This document shows, piece by piece, positions 11,011 to 25,364 of a DNA stretch of 64,000 nucleotides; position 1 is the stretch's first letter, and the number at the start of each line of letters is the position of its first letter. The stretch lies in the NCBI GenBank assembly GCA_026874595.1, contig CM049317.1:37666401-37730400 (forward strand), in the 5' to 3' direction. The notes under the pieces were generated by a model. The model was not told the DNA's origin. It saw nothing but the letters and a program-made list of their open reading frames with translations, and ran no database searches. Origin of the DNA: Sipunculus nudus (Eukaryota > Annelida > Sipuncula > Golfingiida > Sipunculidae). The position numbers and the translations under genes are program-made.

Positions 11011-14000
11011 TTCAGTTTAACATTATACTAGATATTTCTAGGGCATAGTATCTTAAAACTTCAAAGAAAAACATGTCTCATTCACAAACATAGATTCAAT
11101 CAGATGAAAAAAAGGTCTTGATTATGTTATAATAATTAAATCAATGAGTTTAAACAATTCATCTAGAGGTATACAGCATGAGATTATAAGATTAGACGAG
11201 GGAAATGTGATCAATCATACATTTACATATATTTAAATATACCTAATATATCAATTATTTGATATACTTGAGTTTCAATCAAACATCATCGTACAATTGA
11301 ACATTTTTCGACAGCAATTATGTAAGACTATATATACGCTATTATGTAGAAGATTTCAGGGGACGCCAGGGCCGCTTGTTACTGTTTATTATAATGTAAC
11401 TGTTAACTCAATGATATAAGGACAATACAAATAAACTCGTAGGAGAATCAGATCTATGAATCTTTACCAGCTGTGCTGATTCCTGGAAACACTGACTACT
11501 GTGGTTTTCTTCATATTTATATTCGAGGTTAAAATTTCGCGATTTTAACTTTTTCATTGTTTCGTGGGGTTCCATTTTTCACTGTAACCTAAACAGAATA
11601 TATCCAGTGTTTCAGGAATGAACTATTTAAAATAATATAGACGATAAATCGTAACAATTGGACGTTTTAGCAAACATTGAAAGAGTCGAAATTATTGTTT
11701 ACTGTTTATCAGTGGCAGTTATTTGAAAGATCTGATATAAATAAAAATAGCAATATCTGGTTACGGGAAGCAACAAGATCTATAAATATTTATAATATTC
11801 ATCTTTTGCTTCGACGAAGGGACGGACCTCGTATTTGTGACGGTTTTGTTTTCGCGATAATTTCTGTTTAATGGATATCGCGAATTTAAAAACCTCGCGA
11901 GCAAAACGCAAGCACAATATTCGGTGTGTGCCAGTAGCAGTTTAGTGTTTTCACGGCCATGCGTGGACGTCCGTGTCTCGAAGTCCGCCGACAACCTCGT
12001 GTCAGTATTCGGTGTGTGCCTGTTGCAGTTTAGTGTTGAACCGCCCGTGCGTGGACGTCCGTGTATCAATGTCCGCCGACCACCCCGTGTCAGTATTCGG
12101 TGTGTGCCTGTAGCAGTTTAGTGTTAAACCGCCCGTGCGTGGACGTCCATGTCTCACTGTCAGCCGACCACCTCGTGTCAGTATCCGATGTGTGCCTGTA
12201 GCAGTTTAGTGTTAACAAGCCGGTGCGTGGACTTCCGTGTCTCGATGTCCGCCGACCACCTCATGTCAGTAATCGGTGTGTGCCTGTAGTAGTTCAGTGT
12301 TAACACGTCCGGCGTGGACGTCCGTGTCTCAATGTCTGCCGACCACATCGTGTCAATATTCGGTGTGTGCCTGTAGCAGTTTTATGTTATAACGTCCGTG
12401 CGTGGACGTCCGTGTCTCGATGGCCGCCGACCACATCGTGTCAGTATTCGGTGTGTGTCTGTAGCAGTTTTATGTTATCACGTCCGTGAGTGGACGTCCG
12501 TGTCTCGATGGCCGCCGACAACCTCGTGTCAGTATTCGGTGAGAATTTTAAAAAACCTCGCGAGCAAAACGGCAACCACAATATTCGGTGTGTGCCTGTA
12601 GCAGTTTAGTGTTAACACGTCCGTGCCTGGACGTCAGTATCTCAATGTCCGCCGACCACCTCGTGTAAGCATTCGGTGTGTGCCTGTAGCAGTTTCGTGT
12701 TAACACTTCCGGCATGGACGTCCATGTCTCACTGTCCGCCGACCACCTCGTATCAGTTTTCGATGTGTGCCAGTTGCAGTTTAGTATTAAGACGCCCGTG
12801 CGTGGACGTCCGTGTCTCAATGTCAGCCGACCACCTCGTGTCAGTATTCGATGTGTGCCTGTAGCAGTTTAGTGTTAACACGCCCGTGCGTGGACTTCCG
12901 TGTCTCGATGTCCGGCGACCACCTCATGTCAGTATTCGGTGTGTGCCTGTTGTAGTTTAGTGTTAACACGTCCGGCGTGGACGTCCGTGTCTCAATGTCC
13001 GCCAACCAAATCGTGTCAGTATTCGGTGTGTGCCTGTAGCAGTTTTATGTTATTACGTCCGTGCGTGGACGTCCGTGTCTTAATGGTCGCCGACCAACTC
13101 GTCTCAGTATTCGGTGAGAATTTAAAAACCTCGCGAGCAAAACGGCAACCACAATACTCGGTGTGTGCCTGTAGCAGTTAAGTGTTAACACGTCCGTGCG
13201 TGGACGTCCGTATCTCGATGTCCGCCGACCACCTCGTATCAGAATTCGGTGTGTGCTTGAAGCAGTTAAATGTTATTACGTCCGTGCGTGGACGTCCGTG
13301 TCTCGATGGCTGCCGACAACCTCGTGTGAGTATTCGATGTGTGCTAGTAGCAGTTTAGTGTTAACACGTCCGTGCAGTGGACGTCCGTGTCTAAATGTCC
13401 GCCGACTACTTCGTGTCAGTATTCGGTGTGTGCTTGTATTAGTTTTGTGTTAACACTTCCGGCATGGACGTCCATGTCTCACTGTCCGCCGACCACCTCG
13501 TGTCAGTATTCGATGTGTGCCTGTAGCAGTTTAGTGTTAACATGCCCGTGCGTGGACGTCCGTGTCTCGATGTCCGCCGACCACATCGTGTCAGTATTCG
13601 GTGTGCGCCTGTAGTAGTTTAGTGTTTTCACGTCCGTGCGTGAACGTCCGTGTCTCGAAGTCCGCCGACAACCTCGTGTCAGTATTCGATGTGTGCCTGT
13701 AGCAGTTTAGTGTTTTACGTCCGTGCGTGGTCGTCCGTGTCTCAATGTCCGCGACCACATCGAGTCAGTATTCGATGTGTGCCTGAAGTAGTTTCATGTT
13801 AACAAGTCCGGCGTGGACGTCCGTGTCTCAATGTCCGCCAACCATATCGTGTAAGTATTCGATGTGCGCCTGTAGCAGTTTTATGTTATCACGTCCGTGT
13901 GCGAACGTCCGTGTCTCGATGGCCGCAGACCACCTCGTGTCAGTATTCGGTGTGTGCCTGTAGTAGTTTAGTGTTAACACGTCCGGCGTGGACGTCCGTG

Positions 14001-15229
14001 TCTCAATTTCCGACGATCACCTCGTGTCAGTATTCGGTGTGTGCCTGTAGCAGTTAAGTGTTAAACCTTCTGTGCGTGGACGTCCGTGTCTCAATGTCAG
14101 CCGACCTCCTCGTGTCAGTATTCGATGTGTGCCTGTAGCAGTTTTGTGTTAACACGTTCGTGCGTGGACGTCAGTGTCTCAATGTCCGCCGACCAAATCG
14201 TGTCAGTATTCGATGTGTGCCTGTAGCAGTTTAGTGTTTTATGTCCGTGTGTGGACGTCCGCGTCTCAATGTCCGCCGACCGAATCGAGTCAGTATTCGA
14301 TGTGTGCCTGTAGTAGTTTAATGTTAACACGTCCGTGCGTGGACGTCCGTGTCTAAAAGTCCGCCGACTACCTCGTTTCAGTATTCGGTGTGTGCCTGTA
14401 GCAGTTTCGTGTTAACGCTTCCGGCATGGACGTCCATGTCTAACTGTCCGCCGACCACCTCGTGTCAGTTTTCGATGTGTGCCTGTGGCAGTTTAGTGTT
14501 AACACGCCCGTGCGTGAACGTCCGTGTCTCGATTCCCGCCGACCACATCGTGTCAGTATTCGGTGTGTGCCTGTCCACATCGTGTCAGTATTCGGTGTGC
14601 GCCTGTAGCAGTTTAGTGTTTTCACGGCCATGCGTTGACGTCCGTGTCTCGAAGTCCGCCGACAACCTCGTGTCAGTATTCGGTGTGTGCCTGTTGCAGT
14701 TTAGTGTTGAACCGCCCGTGCGTGGACGTCCCTGTATCAATGTCCGCCGACCACCTCAGGTCAGTATTCGGTGTGTGCCTGTAGCAGTTTAGTGTTAAAC
14801 CGCCCGTGCGTGGACGTCCATTTCTCACTGTCAGCCGACCACCTCGTGTCAGTATCCGATGTGTGCCTGTAGCAGTTTAGTGTTAACAAGCCGGTGCGTG
14901 GACTTCCGTGTCTCGATGTCCGCCGACCACCTCATGTCAGTATTCGGTGTGTGCCTGTAGTAGTTTAGTGTTAACACGTCCGGCGTGGACGTCCGTGTCT
15001 CAATGTCCGCCGACCACATCGTGTCAATATTCGGTGTGTGCCTGTAGCAGTTTTATGTTATCACGTCCTTGCGTGGACGTCCGTGTCTCGATGTCCGCCG
15101 ACCACCTCATGTCAGTATTCGGTGAGAATTTAAAAAAAACCTCGCGAGCAAAACGGCAACCACAATATTCGGTGTGTGCCTGTAGCAGTTTTGTGTTAAC
15201 AGGTCCGTGCCTGGACGTCAGTATCTCAA

Positions 15230-18200
15230 TGTCCGCCGACCACTTCGTGTAAGCATTCGGTGTGTTCCTGTAGCAGTTTCGTGTTAACACTTCCGGCATG
15301 AAGGTCCATGTCTCACTGTCTGCCGACCACCTCGTATCAGTTTTCGATGTGTGCCTGTTGCAGTTTAATATTAACACGCCCGTGCGTGGACGTCCGTGTC
15401 TCAATGTCCGCCGACCATCTCGTGTCAGTATTCGGTGTGTGCCTGTAGCAGTTTAGTGTTAAACCGCCTGTGCGTGGACGTCCATGTCTCACTGTCAGCC
15501 GACCACCTCGTGTCAGTATTCGATGTGTGCCTGTAGCAGTTTAGTGTTAACACGCCCGTGCGTGGACTTCCGTTTCTCGATGTCCGGCGACCACCTCATG
15601 TCAGTATTCGGTGTGTGCCTGTAGTTGTTTAGTGTTAACACGTCCGGCGTGGACGTCCGTGTCTCAATGTTCGCCAACCAAATCGTGTCAGTATTCGGTG
15701 TGTGCCTGTAGCTGTTTAATGTTATTACGTCCGTGCGTGGACGTCCGTGTCTGAATGGCCGCCGACCAACTCGTGTCAGTATTCGGTGAGAATTTAAAAA
15801 CCTCGCCAGCAAAACCGCAACCACAATATTCGGTGTGTGCCCGTAGCAGTTAAATGTTATTACGTCCGTGCCTGGACGTCCGTGTCTAAATGTCCGCCGA
15901 CCACTTCGTGTCAGTCTTCGGTGTGTGCTTATATCAGTTTTGTGTTAACACTTCCGGCATGGCCGTCCATGTCTCACTGTCCGCCGACCACCAGGTATCA
16001 GTTTTCGATGTGTGCCTGTAGTAGTTTAATGTAAACACGTCCGTGCGTGGACGTCCGTGTCTCGATGTCCGCCGACCACCTCATGTCAGTATATGGTGTG
16101 CGCCTGTAGCAGTTTAGTGTTTTCACGTCCGTGCGTGAACGTCCGGTCTCAATGTCCGCCAACCACATCGTGTCAGTATTCGATGTGTGCCTGTAGCAGT
16201 TTAGTGTTTTACGTCCGTGCGTGGACGTCCATGTCTCACTGTCCGCCGACCACCTCGTATCAGTTTTCGATGTGTGCCTGTAGTAGTTTAATGTAAACAC
16301 GTCCGTGCGTGGACGTCCGTGTCTCGATGTCCGCCGACCACCTCATGTCAGTATTCGGTGTGTGCCTGTAGTAGTTTAGTGTTAACACGTCCGGCGTGCA
16401 CGTCCGTGTCTCAATTTCCCGACCACATCGTGTCAGTATTCGGTGTGTGCCTGTAGCAGTTTTATGTAATCACTTCCGTGCGTAGACGTCCGTGTCTCGA
16501 TGGCCGCCGACCACTTCGTGTAAGCATTCGGTGTGTTCCTGTAGCAGTTTCGTGTTAACACTTCCGGCATGAAGGTCCATGTCTCACTGTCTGCCGACCA
16601 CCTCGTATCAGTTTTCGATGTGTGCCTGTTGCAGTTTAATATTAACACGCCCGTGCGTGGACGTCCGTGTCTCAATGTCCGCCGACCATCTCGTGTCAGT
16701 ATTCGGTGTGTGCCTGTAGCAGTTTAGTGTTAAACCGCCCGTGCGTGGACGTCCATGTCTCACTGTCAGCCGACCACCTCGTGTCAGTATTCGATGTGTG
16801 CCTGTAGCAGTTTAGTGTTAACACGCCCGTGCGTGGACTTCCGTTTCTCGATGTCCGGCGACCACCTCATGTCAGTATTCGGTGTGTGCCTGTAGTTGTT
16901 TAGTGTTAACACGTCCGGCGTGGACGTCCGTGTCTCAATGTTCGCCAACCAAATCGTGTCAGTATTCGGTGTGTGCCTGTAGCTGTTTAATGTTATTACG
17001 TCCGTGCGTGGACGTCCGTGTCTGAATGGCCGCCGACCAACTCGTGTCAGTATTCGGTGAGAATTTAAAAACCTCGCCAGCAAAACCGCAACCACAATAT
17101 TCGGTGTGTGCCCGTAGCAGTTAAATGTTATTACGTCCGTGCCTGGACGTCCGTGTCTAAATGTCCGCCGACCACTTCGTGTCAGTCTTCGGTGTGTGCT
17201 TATATCAGTTTTGTGTTAACACTTCCGGCATGGCCGTCCATGTCTCACTGTCCGCCGACCACCTCGTATCAGTTTTCGATGTGTGCCTGTAGTAGTTTAA
17301 TGTAAACACGTCCGTGCGTGGACGTCCGTGTCTCGATGTCCGCCGACCACCTCATGTCAGTATATGGTGTGCGCCTGTAGCAGTTTAGTGTTTTCACGTC
17401 CGTGCGTGAACGTCCGGTCTCAATGTCCGCCAACCACATCGTGTCAGTATTCGATGTGTGCCTGTAGCAGTTTAGTGTTTTACGTCCGTGCGTGGACGTC
17501 CATGTCTCACTGTCCGCCGACCACCTCGTATCAGTTTTCGATGTGTGCCTGTAGTAGTTTAATGTAAACACGTCCGTGCGTGGACGTCCGTGTCTCGATG
17601 TCCGCCGACCACCTCATGTCAGTATTCGGTGTGTGCCTGTAGTAGTTTAGTGTTAACACGTCCGGCGTGCACGTCCGTGTCTCAATTTCCCGACCACATC
17701 GTGTCAGTATTCGGTGTGTGCCTGTAGCAGTTTTATGTAATCACTTCCGTGCGTAGACGTCCGTGTCTCGATGGCCGCCGACCACTTCGTGTAAGCATTC
17801 GGTGTGTTCCTGTAGCAGTTTCGTGTTAACACTTCCGGCATGAAGGTCCATGTCTCACTGTCTGCCGACCACCTCGTATCAGTTTTCGATGTGTGCCTGT
17901 TGCAGTTTAATATTAACACGCCCGTGCGTGGACGTCCGTGTCTCAATGTCCGCCGACCATCTCGTGTCAGTATTCGGTGTGTGCCTGTAGCAGTTTAGTG
18001 TTAAACCGCCCGTGCGTGGACGTCCATGTCTCACTGTCAGCCGACCACCTCGTGTCAGTATTCGATGTGTGCCTGTAGCAGTTTAGTGTTAACACGCCCG
18101 TGCGTGGACTTCCGTTTCTCGATGTCCGGCGACCACCTCATGTCAGTATTCGGTGTGTGCCTGTAGTTGTTTAGTGTTAACACGTCCGGCGTGGACGTCC

Positions 18201-19051
18201 GTGTCTCAATGTTCGCCAACCAAATCGTGTCAGTATTCGGTGTGTGCCTGTAGCTGTTTAATGTTATTACGTCCGTGCGTGGACGTCCGTGTCTGAATGG
18301 CCGCCGACCAACTCGTGTCAGTATTCGGTGAGAATTTAAAAACCTCGCCAGCAAAACCGCAACCACAATATTCGGTGTGTGCCCGTAGCAGTTAAATGTT
18401 ATTACGTCCGTGCCTGGACGTCCGTGTCTAAATGTCCGCCGACCACTTCGTGTCAGTCTTCGGTGTGTGCTTATATCAGTTTTGTGTTAACACTTCCGGC
18501 ATGGCCGTCCATGTCTCACTGTCCGCCGACCACCTCGTATCAGTTTTCGATGTGTGCCTGTAGTAGTTTAATGTAAACACGTCCGTGCGTGGACGTCCGT
18601 GTCTCGATGTCCGCCGACCACCTCATGTCAGTATATGGTGTGCGCCTGTAGCAGTTTAGTGTTTTCACGTCCGTGCGTGAACGTCCGGTCTCAATGTCCG
18701 CCAACCACATCGTGTCAGTATTCGATGTGTGCCTGTAGCAGTTTAGTGTTTTACGTCCGTGCGTGGACGTCCATGTCTCACTGTCCGCCGACCACCTCGT
18801 ATCAGTTTTCGATGTGTGCCTGTAGTAGTTTAATGTAAACACGTCCGTGCGTGGACGTCCGTGTCTCGATGTCCGCCGACCACCTCATGTCAGTATTCGG
18901 TGTGTGCCTGTAGTAGTTTAGTGTTAACACGTCCGGCGTGCACGTCCGTGTCTCAATTTCCCGACCACATCGTGTCAGTATTCGGTGTGTGCCTGTAGCA
19001 GTTTTATGTAATCACTTCCGTGCGTAGACGTCCGTGTCTCGATGGCCGCCG
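15230..19051. repeat. Higher-order repeat block A: three copies of 1271 bp
   Basis: The same ordered set of monomer variants occurs three times with a strict 1271-bp offset; for example the ACTTCGTGTAAGCATTCGGT variant recurs near 15240, 16511 and 17782. Copies 2 and 3 look identical by eye. Copy 1 differs at a few bases, such as CACCAGGTATC near 15990 where the others have CACCTCGTATC. Identity breaks near 19050. This is recent amplification of a multi-monomer unit, or possibly an assembly duplication. Confidence 0.9.
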
Positions 19052-21129
19052 ACCACCTCGTGTCAGTATCCGAATGTGCCTGTAGCAGTTTAGTGTTAAC
19101 AAGACGGTGCGTGGACTTCCGTGTATCGATGTCCGCCGACCACCTCATGTCAGTATTCGGTGTGTGCCTGTAGTAGTTAAGTGTTAACACGTCCGGCGTG
19201 GACGTCCGTGTCTCAATGTCCGCCGACCACATCGTGTCAATATTCGGTGTGTGCCTGTAGCAGTTTTATGTTATCACGTCCGTGCGTGGACGTCCGTGTC
19301 TCGATGGCCACCGACCACCTCTTGTCAGTATTCGATGTGTGCCTGTAGCAGTTTAGTGTTAACACGCCCGTGCGTGGACGTCCGTGTCTCAATGTCCGCC
19401 AACCACATCGTGTCAGTATTCGGTGTGCGCCTGTAGCTGTTTAATGTTATTACGTCCGTGCGTGGACGTCCTTGTCTGAATGGCCTCCGACCAACTCGTG
19501 TCAGTATTCGGTGAGAATTTAAAAACCTCGCGAGCAAAACGGCAACCACAATATTAGGTGTGTGCCTGAAGCATTTAAGTGTTAACACGTCTGTGCGTTG
19601 ACGTCCGTGTCTAAATGTCCGCCGACCACTTCGTGTCAGTATTCGATGTGTGCCTGTAGCAGTTTAGTGTTAATACGCCCGTGCGTGGACGTCCGTGTCT
19701 CGATGTCCGCCGACCACATCGTGTCAGTATTCGGTGTGCGCCTGTAGCAGTTTAGTGTTTTCACGTCCGTGCGTGAACGTCCGTGTCTCGAATTCCGCCG
19801 ACAACCTCGTGTCAGTATTCGGTGTGTGCCTGTTTCAGTTTAGTGTTAAACCCCCCGTGCGTGGACGTCAGTGTCTCAATGTCCGCCGACCAAATCGTGT
19901 CAGTATTCGCTGTGTGCCTGTAGCAGTTTAGTGTTTTACGTCCGTGCGTGTACGTCCATGTCTCAATGTCCGCCGACCACATCGAGTCAGTATTCGTTGT
20001 GTGCCTGTAGTAGTTTAATGTTAACACGTCCGGCGTGGACGTCCGTGTCTCAATGTCCGCCAACCACATCGTGTTAGTATACGGTGTGTGCCTGTAGCAG
20101 TTATATGTTATCACGTTCGTGCACGAACGTCCGTGTCTCGATGGCCGCCGACCACCTCGTGTCAGTATTCGGTGTGTGCCTGTAGTAGTTTAGTGTTAAC
20201 ACGTCCGGCGTGGACGTCCGTGTCTCAATGTCCGCCGACCACCTCGTGTCAGTAATCGTTGTGTGCCTGTAGCAGTTAAGTGTTAAACCTTCTGTGCGTG
20301 GACGTTTGTGTCTCAATGTCCGCCGACCTCCTCGTGTCAATATTTGGTGTATGCCTGTAGCAGTTTAGTGTTTTCACGTCCGTGCGTGGACGTCCGTGTC
20401 TCGATGGCCGCCGACCACCTCGTGTCAGTATTCGGTGTGTACCTGTAGCACTTTAGTGTTAACACGTCCGTGCGTGGACGTCCGTGTCTAAAAGTCCGCC
20501 GACCACCTCGTGTCATTATTCGGTGTGTGCCTGTAGCAGTTTCGTGTTAACGCTTCCGGCATGGACGTCCATGTCTCACTGTCCGCCGACCACCTCGTAT
20601 CAGTTTTCGATGTGTGCCTGTTGCAGTTTAGTGTTAACACGCCCGTGCGTGGACGTCCGTGTCTCGATGTCCGCCGACCACATCGTGTCAGTATTCGGTC
20701 TGCGCCTGTCCACATCGTGTCAGTATTCGGTCTGCGCCTGTAGCAGTTTAGTGTTTTCACGTCCATGCGTGGACGTCCGTGTCTCGAAGTCCGCTGATAA
20801 CCTCGTGTCAGTATTCGGTCTGCGCCTGTCCACATCGTGTCAGTATTCGGTGTGCGCCTGTAGCAGTTTAGTGTTTTCACGTCCATGCGTGGACGTCCGT
20901 GTCTCGAAGTCCGCTGACAACCTCGTGTCAGTATTCGGTGTGTGCCTGTTGCAGTTTAGTGTTGAACCGCCCGTGCGTGGACGTCCGTGTATCAATATCC
21001 GCCAACCACCTCGTGTCAGTATTCGGTGTGTGCCTGTAGTAGTTTAGTGTTAAACCGCTCGTGCGTGGACGTCCATGTCTCACTGTCAGCCGACCACCTC
21101 GTGTCAGTATTCGGTCTGCGCCTGTCCAC

Positions 21130-24050
21130 ATCGTGTCAGTATTCAATGTGTGCCTGTAGTAGTTTAATGTTAACACGTCCGGCGTGGACGTCCGTGTCTC
21201 AATGTCCGCCAACCGCATCGTGTCAGTATTCGGTGTGTGCCTGTAGCAGTTTTATGTTATCACGTCCGTGCGTGGACGTCCGTGTCTCGATTGCCGCCGA
21301 CCACCTCGTGTCAGTATTCGGTGTGTGCCTGTAGTAGTTTAGTGTTAAACCGCTCGTTCGTGGACGTCCATGTCTCACTGTCAGCTGACCACCTCGTGTC
21401 AGTATCCGATATGTGCCTGTAGCAGTTTAGTGTTAACAAGCCGGTGCGTGGACTTCCGTGTCCCGATGTCCGCCGACCACCTCATGTCAGTATTCGGTGT
21501 GTGCCTGTAGTAGTTTAGAGTTAACACGTCCGGCGTGGACGTCCGTGTCTCAATGTCCGCCGACCACATCGTGTCAGTATTCGGTGTGTGCCTGTAGCAG
21601 TTTAGTGTTTTACGTCCGTGCGTGGACGTCCGTGTCTCGATGGCCGCCGACCACATCGTGTCAGTATTCGGTGTGTGCCTGTAGCAGTGTTATCATGTCC
21701 GTGCGTGGACGTCCGTGTCTCGATGGCCGCCGACCACCTCGTGTCAGTATTCGGTGAGAATTTAAATAACCTCGCGAGAAAAACGGCAACCACAATATTC
21801 GGTGTGTGCCTGAAGCAGTTTAGTGTTAACACGTCTGTGCCTGGACGTCCGTATCTCAATGTCTGCCGACCACCTCGTGTAAGCATTCGTCGTGTGCCTG
21901 TAGCAGTTTCTTGTTAACACTTCCGCAATGGACGTCCATGTCTCACTGTCCGCCGACCACCTCGTATCAGTTTTCGATGTGTGCCTGTTGCAGTTTAGTA
22001 TTAACACGCCCGTGCGTGAACGTCCGTGTCTCGATGTCCGCCGACCACATCGTGTCAGTATTCGGTGTGCGCCTGTAGCAGTTTAGTGTTTTCACGTCCG
22101 TGCGTGGACGTCCGTGTCTCGAAGTCCACCGACAACCTCGTGTCAGTATTCGGTGTGTGCCTGTTGCAGTTTATTGTGAAACCGCCCGTACGTGGACGTC
22201 CCTGTCTTAATGTCCGCAAACCACCTCGTGTCAGTATTCGATGTGTGCCTGTAGCAGTTTAGTGTTTTACGTCCGTGCGTGGACGTCCGTGTCTCAATGT
22301 CCGCCGACCACATCGTGTCAGTATTCAATGTGTGCCTGTAGTAGTTTAATGTTAACAGGTCCGGCGTGGACGTCCGTGTCTCAATGTCCGCCAACCACAT
22401 CGTGTCAGTATTCGGTGTGTGCCTGTAGCAGTTTTATGTTATCACATCCGTCCGTGGACGTCCTTGTCTCGATTGCCGCCGACCACCTCGTGTCAGTATT
22501 CGGTGTGTGCCTGTAGTAGTTTAGTGTTAAACCGCTCGTGCGTGGACGTCCATGTCTCACTGTCAGCCGACCACCTCGTGTCAGTATCCGATATGTGCCT
22601 GTAGCAGTTTAGTGTTAACAAGCCGGTGCGTGGACGTCCATGTCTCACTGTCAGCCGACCACCTCGTGTCAGTATCCGATATGTGCCTGTAGCAGTTTAG
22701 TGTTAACAAGCCGGTGCGTGGACTTCCGTGTCCCGATGTCCGCCGACCACCTCATGTCAGTATTCGGTGTGTGCCTGTAGTAGTTTAGAGTTAACACGTC
22801 CGGCGTGGACGTCCGTGTCTCAATGTCCGCCGACCACATCGTGTCAGTATTCGGTGTGTGCCTGTAGCAGTTTAGTGTTTTACGTCCGTGCGTGGACGTC
22901 CGTGTCTCGATGGCCGCCGACCACATCGTGTCAGTATTCGGTGTGTGCCTGTAGCAGTGTTATCATGTCCGTGCGTGGACGTCCGTGTCTCGATGGCCGC
23001 CGACCACCTCGTGTCAGTATTCGGTGAGAATTTAAATAACCTCGCGAGAAAAACGGCAACCACAATATTCGGTGTGTGCCTGAAGCAGTTTAGTGTTAAC
23101 ACGTCTGTGCCTGGACGTCCGTATCTCAATGTCTGCCGACCACCTCGTGTAAGCATTCGTCGTGTGCCTGTAGCAGTTTCTTGTTAACACTTCCGCAATG
23201 GACGTCCATGTCTCACTGTCCGCCGACCACCTCGTATCAGTTTTCGATGTGTGCCTGTTGCAGTTTAGTATTAACACGCCCGTGCGTGAACGTCCGTGTC
23301 TCGATGTCCGCCGACCACATCGTGTCAGTATTCGGTGTGCGCCTGTAGCAGTTTAGTGTTTTCACGTCCGTGCGTGGACGTCCGTGTCTCGAAGTCCACC
23401 GACAACCTCGTGTCAGTATTCGGTGTGTGCCTGTTGCAGTTTATTGTGAAACCGCCCGTACGTGGACGTCCCTGTCTTAATGTCCGCAAACCACCTCGTG
23501 TCAGTATTCGATGTGTGCCTGTAGCAGTTTAGTGTTTTACGTCCGTGCGTGGACGTCCGTGTCTCAATGTCCGCCGACCACATCGTGTCAGTATTCAATG
23601 TGTGCCTGTAGTAGTTTAATGTTAACACGTCCGGCGTGGACGTCCGTGTCTCAATGTCCGCCAACCACATCGTGTCAGTATTCGGTGTGTGCCTGTAGCA
23701 GTTTTATGTTATCACATCCGTCCGTGGACGTCCTTGTCTCGATTGCCGCCGACCACCTCGTGTCAGTATTCGGTGTGTGCCTGTAGTAGTTTAGTGTTAA
23801 ACCGCTCGTGCGTGGACGTCCATGTCTCACTGTCAGCCGACCACCTCGTGTCAGTATCCGATATGTGCCTGTAGCAGTTTAGTGTTAACAAGCCGGTGCG
23901 TGGACTTCCGTGTCCCGATGTCCGCCGACCACCTCATGTCAGTATTCGGTGTGTGCCTGTAGTAGTTTAGAGTTAACACGTCCGGCGTGGACGTCCGTGT
24001 CTCAATGTCCGCCGACCACATCGTGTCAGTATTCGGTGTGTGCCTGTAGC
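21130..24050. repeat. Higher-order repeat block B: 1182-bp units plus one extra monomer
   Basis: Equivalent positions are 21359, 22541, 22629 and 23811. The first interval is 1182 bp, the second is exactly 88 bp and the third is again 1182 bp. Two full units are therefore separated by a single duplicated monomer, which gives an apparent 1270-bp offset for most of the block. Similarity also extends left of 21359 with an 1182-bp offset. The spacer variant sits at 21754 and 23024. Confidence 0.85.
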
Positions 24051-25364
24051 AGTTTAGTGTTTTCACGTCCGTGCGTGGACGTCCGTGTGTCGAAGTCCGC
24101 CGACAACCTCGTGTCAGTATTCGGTGTGTGCCTGTTGCAGTTTATTGTTAAACCGCCCGTACGTAGACGTCCCTGTCTTAATGTCCGCAAACCACCTCGT
24201 GTCAGTATTCGATGTGTGCCTGTAGCAGTTTAGTGTTTTACGTCCGTGCGTGGACGTCCGTGTCTCGATGGCCGCCGACCACATGGTGTCAGTATTCGGT
24301 GTGTGCCTGTAGCAGTTTTATGTTATCATGTCCGTGCGTGGACGTCCGTGTCTCGATGGCCGCCGACCACCTCGTGTCAGTATTCGGTGAGAATTTAAAG
24401 AACCTGGCGAGCAAAACGGCAACCTCAATATTCGGTGTGTGCCTGTAGCAGTTTAGTGTTAACACGTCTGTGCCTGGACGTCCGTATTTCAATGTCCGCC
24501 GACCACCTCGTGTAAGCATTCGTTGTGTGCCTGTAGCAGTTTCGTGTTAACACTTCCGGCATGGACGTCCATGTCTCACTGTCCGCCGACCACCTCGTAT
24601 CAGTTTTCGATGTGTGCCTGTTGCAGTTTAGTATTAACACGCCCGTGCGTGAACGTCCGTGTCTCGATGTCCGCCGATCACATCGTGTCAGTATTCGGTG
24701 TGCGCCTGTAGCAGTTTAGTGTTTTCACGTCCGTGCGTGGACGTCCGTGTCTCGAAGTCCGCCGACAACCTCGTGTCAGTATTCGGTGTGTGCCTGTTGC
24801 AGTTTATTGTTAAACCGCCCGTACGTGGACGTCCCTGTCTTAATGTCCGCAAACCACCTCGTGTCAGTATTCGATGTGTGCCTGTAGCAGTTTAGTGTTT
24901 TACGTCCGTGCGTGGACGTCCGTGTCTCAATGTCCGCCGACCACATCGTGTCAGTATTCAATGTGTGCCTGTAGTAGTTTAATGTTAACACGTCCGGCGT
25001 GGACGTCCGTGTCTCAATGTCCGCCAACCATATCGTGTCAGTATTCGGTGTGTGCCTGTAGCAGTTTTATGTTATCAGGTCCGTGCGTGGACGTCCGTGT
25101 CTCGATTGCCGCCGACCACCTCGTGTCAGTATTCGGTGTGTGCCTGTAGTAGTTTAGTGTTAACACGTCCGGTTTGACGTCCGTGTCTCAATGTCCGCCG
25201 ACCACCTTTTGTCAGTATTCGGTGTGTGCCTATAGCAGTTAAGTGTTAAACCGTCTGTGCGTGGACGTCCGTTTCTCAATGTCCGCCGACCTCATCGTGT
25301 CAGTATTCGGTGAGTGCCTGTACCAGTTTAATGTTAACACGTCCATGCGTGGACGTGTGTGTCT

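Larger units (their letters stand above)
6431..11878. other. Intergenic region after gene 1
   Basis: No gene can be supported. The region is AT-rich with a poly-C tract, one short coding-like segment near 8250, GCAAATT-type repeat units at about 9.3-9.56 kb, a minus-strand retroposon tail at about 10.1 kb and a hairpin-containing repeat near 11.0 kb. The 3' UTR of gene 1 must start here, but its end is not obvious. Confidence 0.6.
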
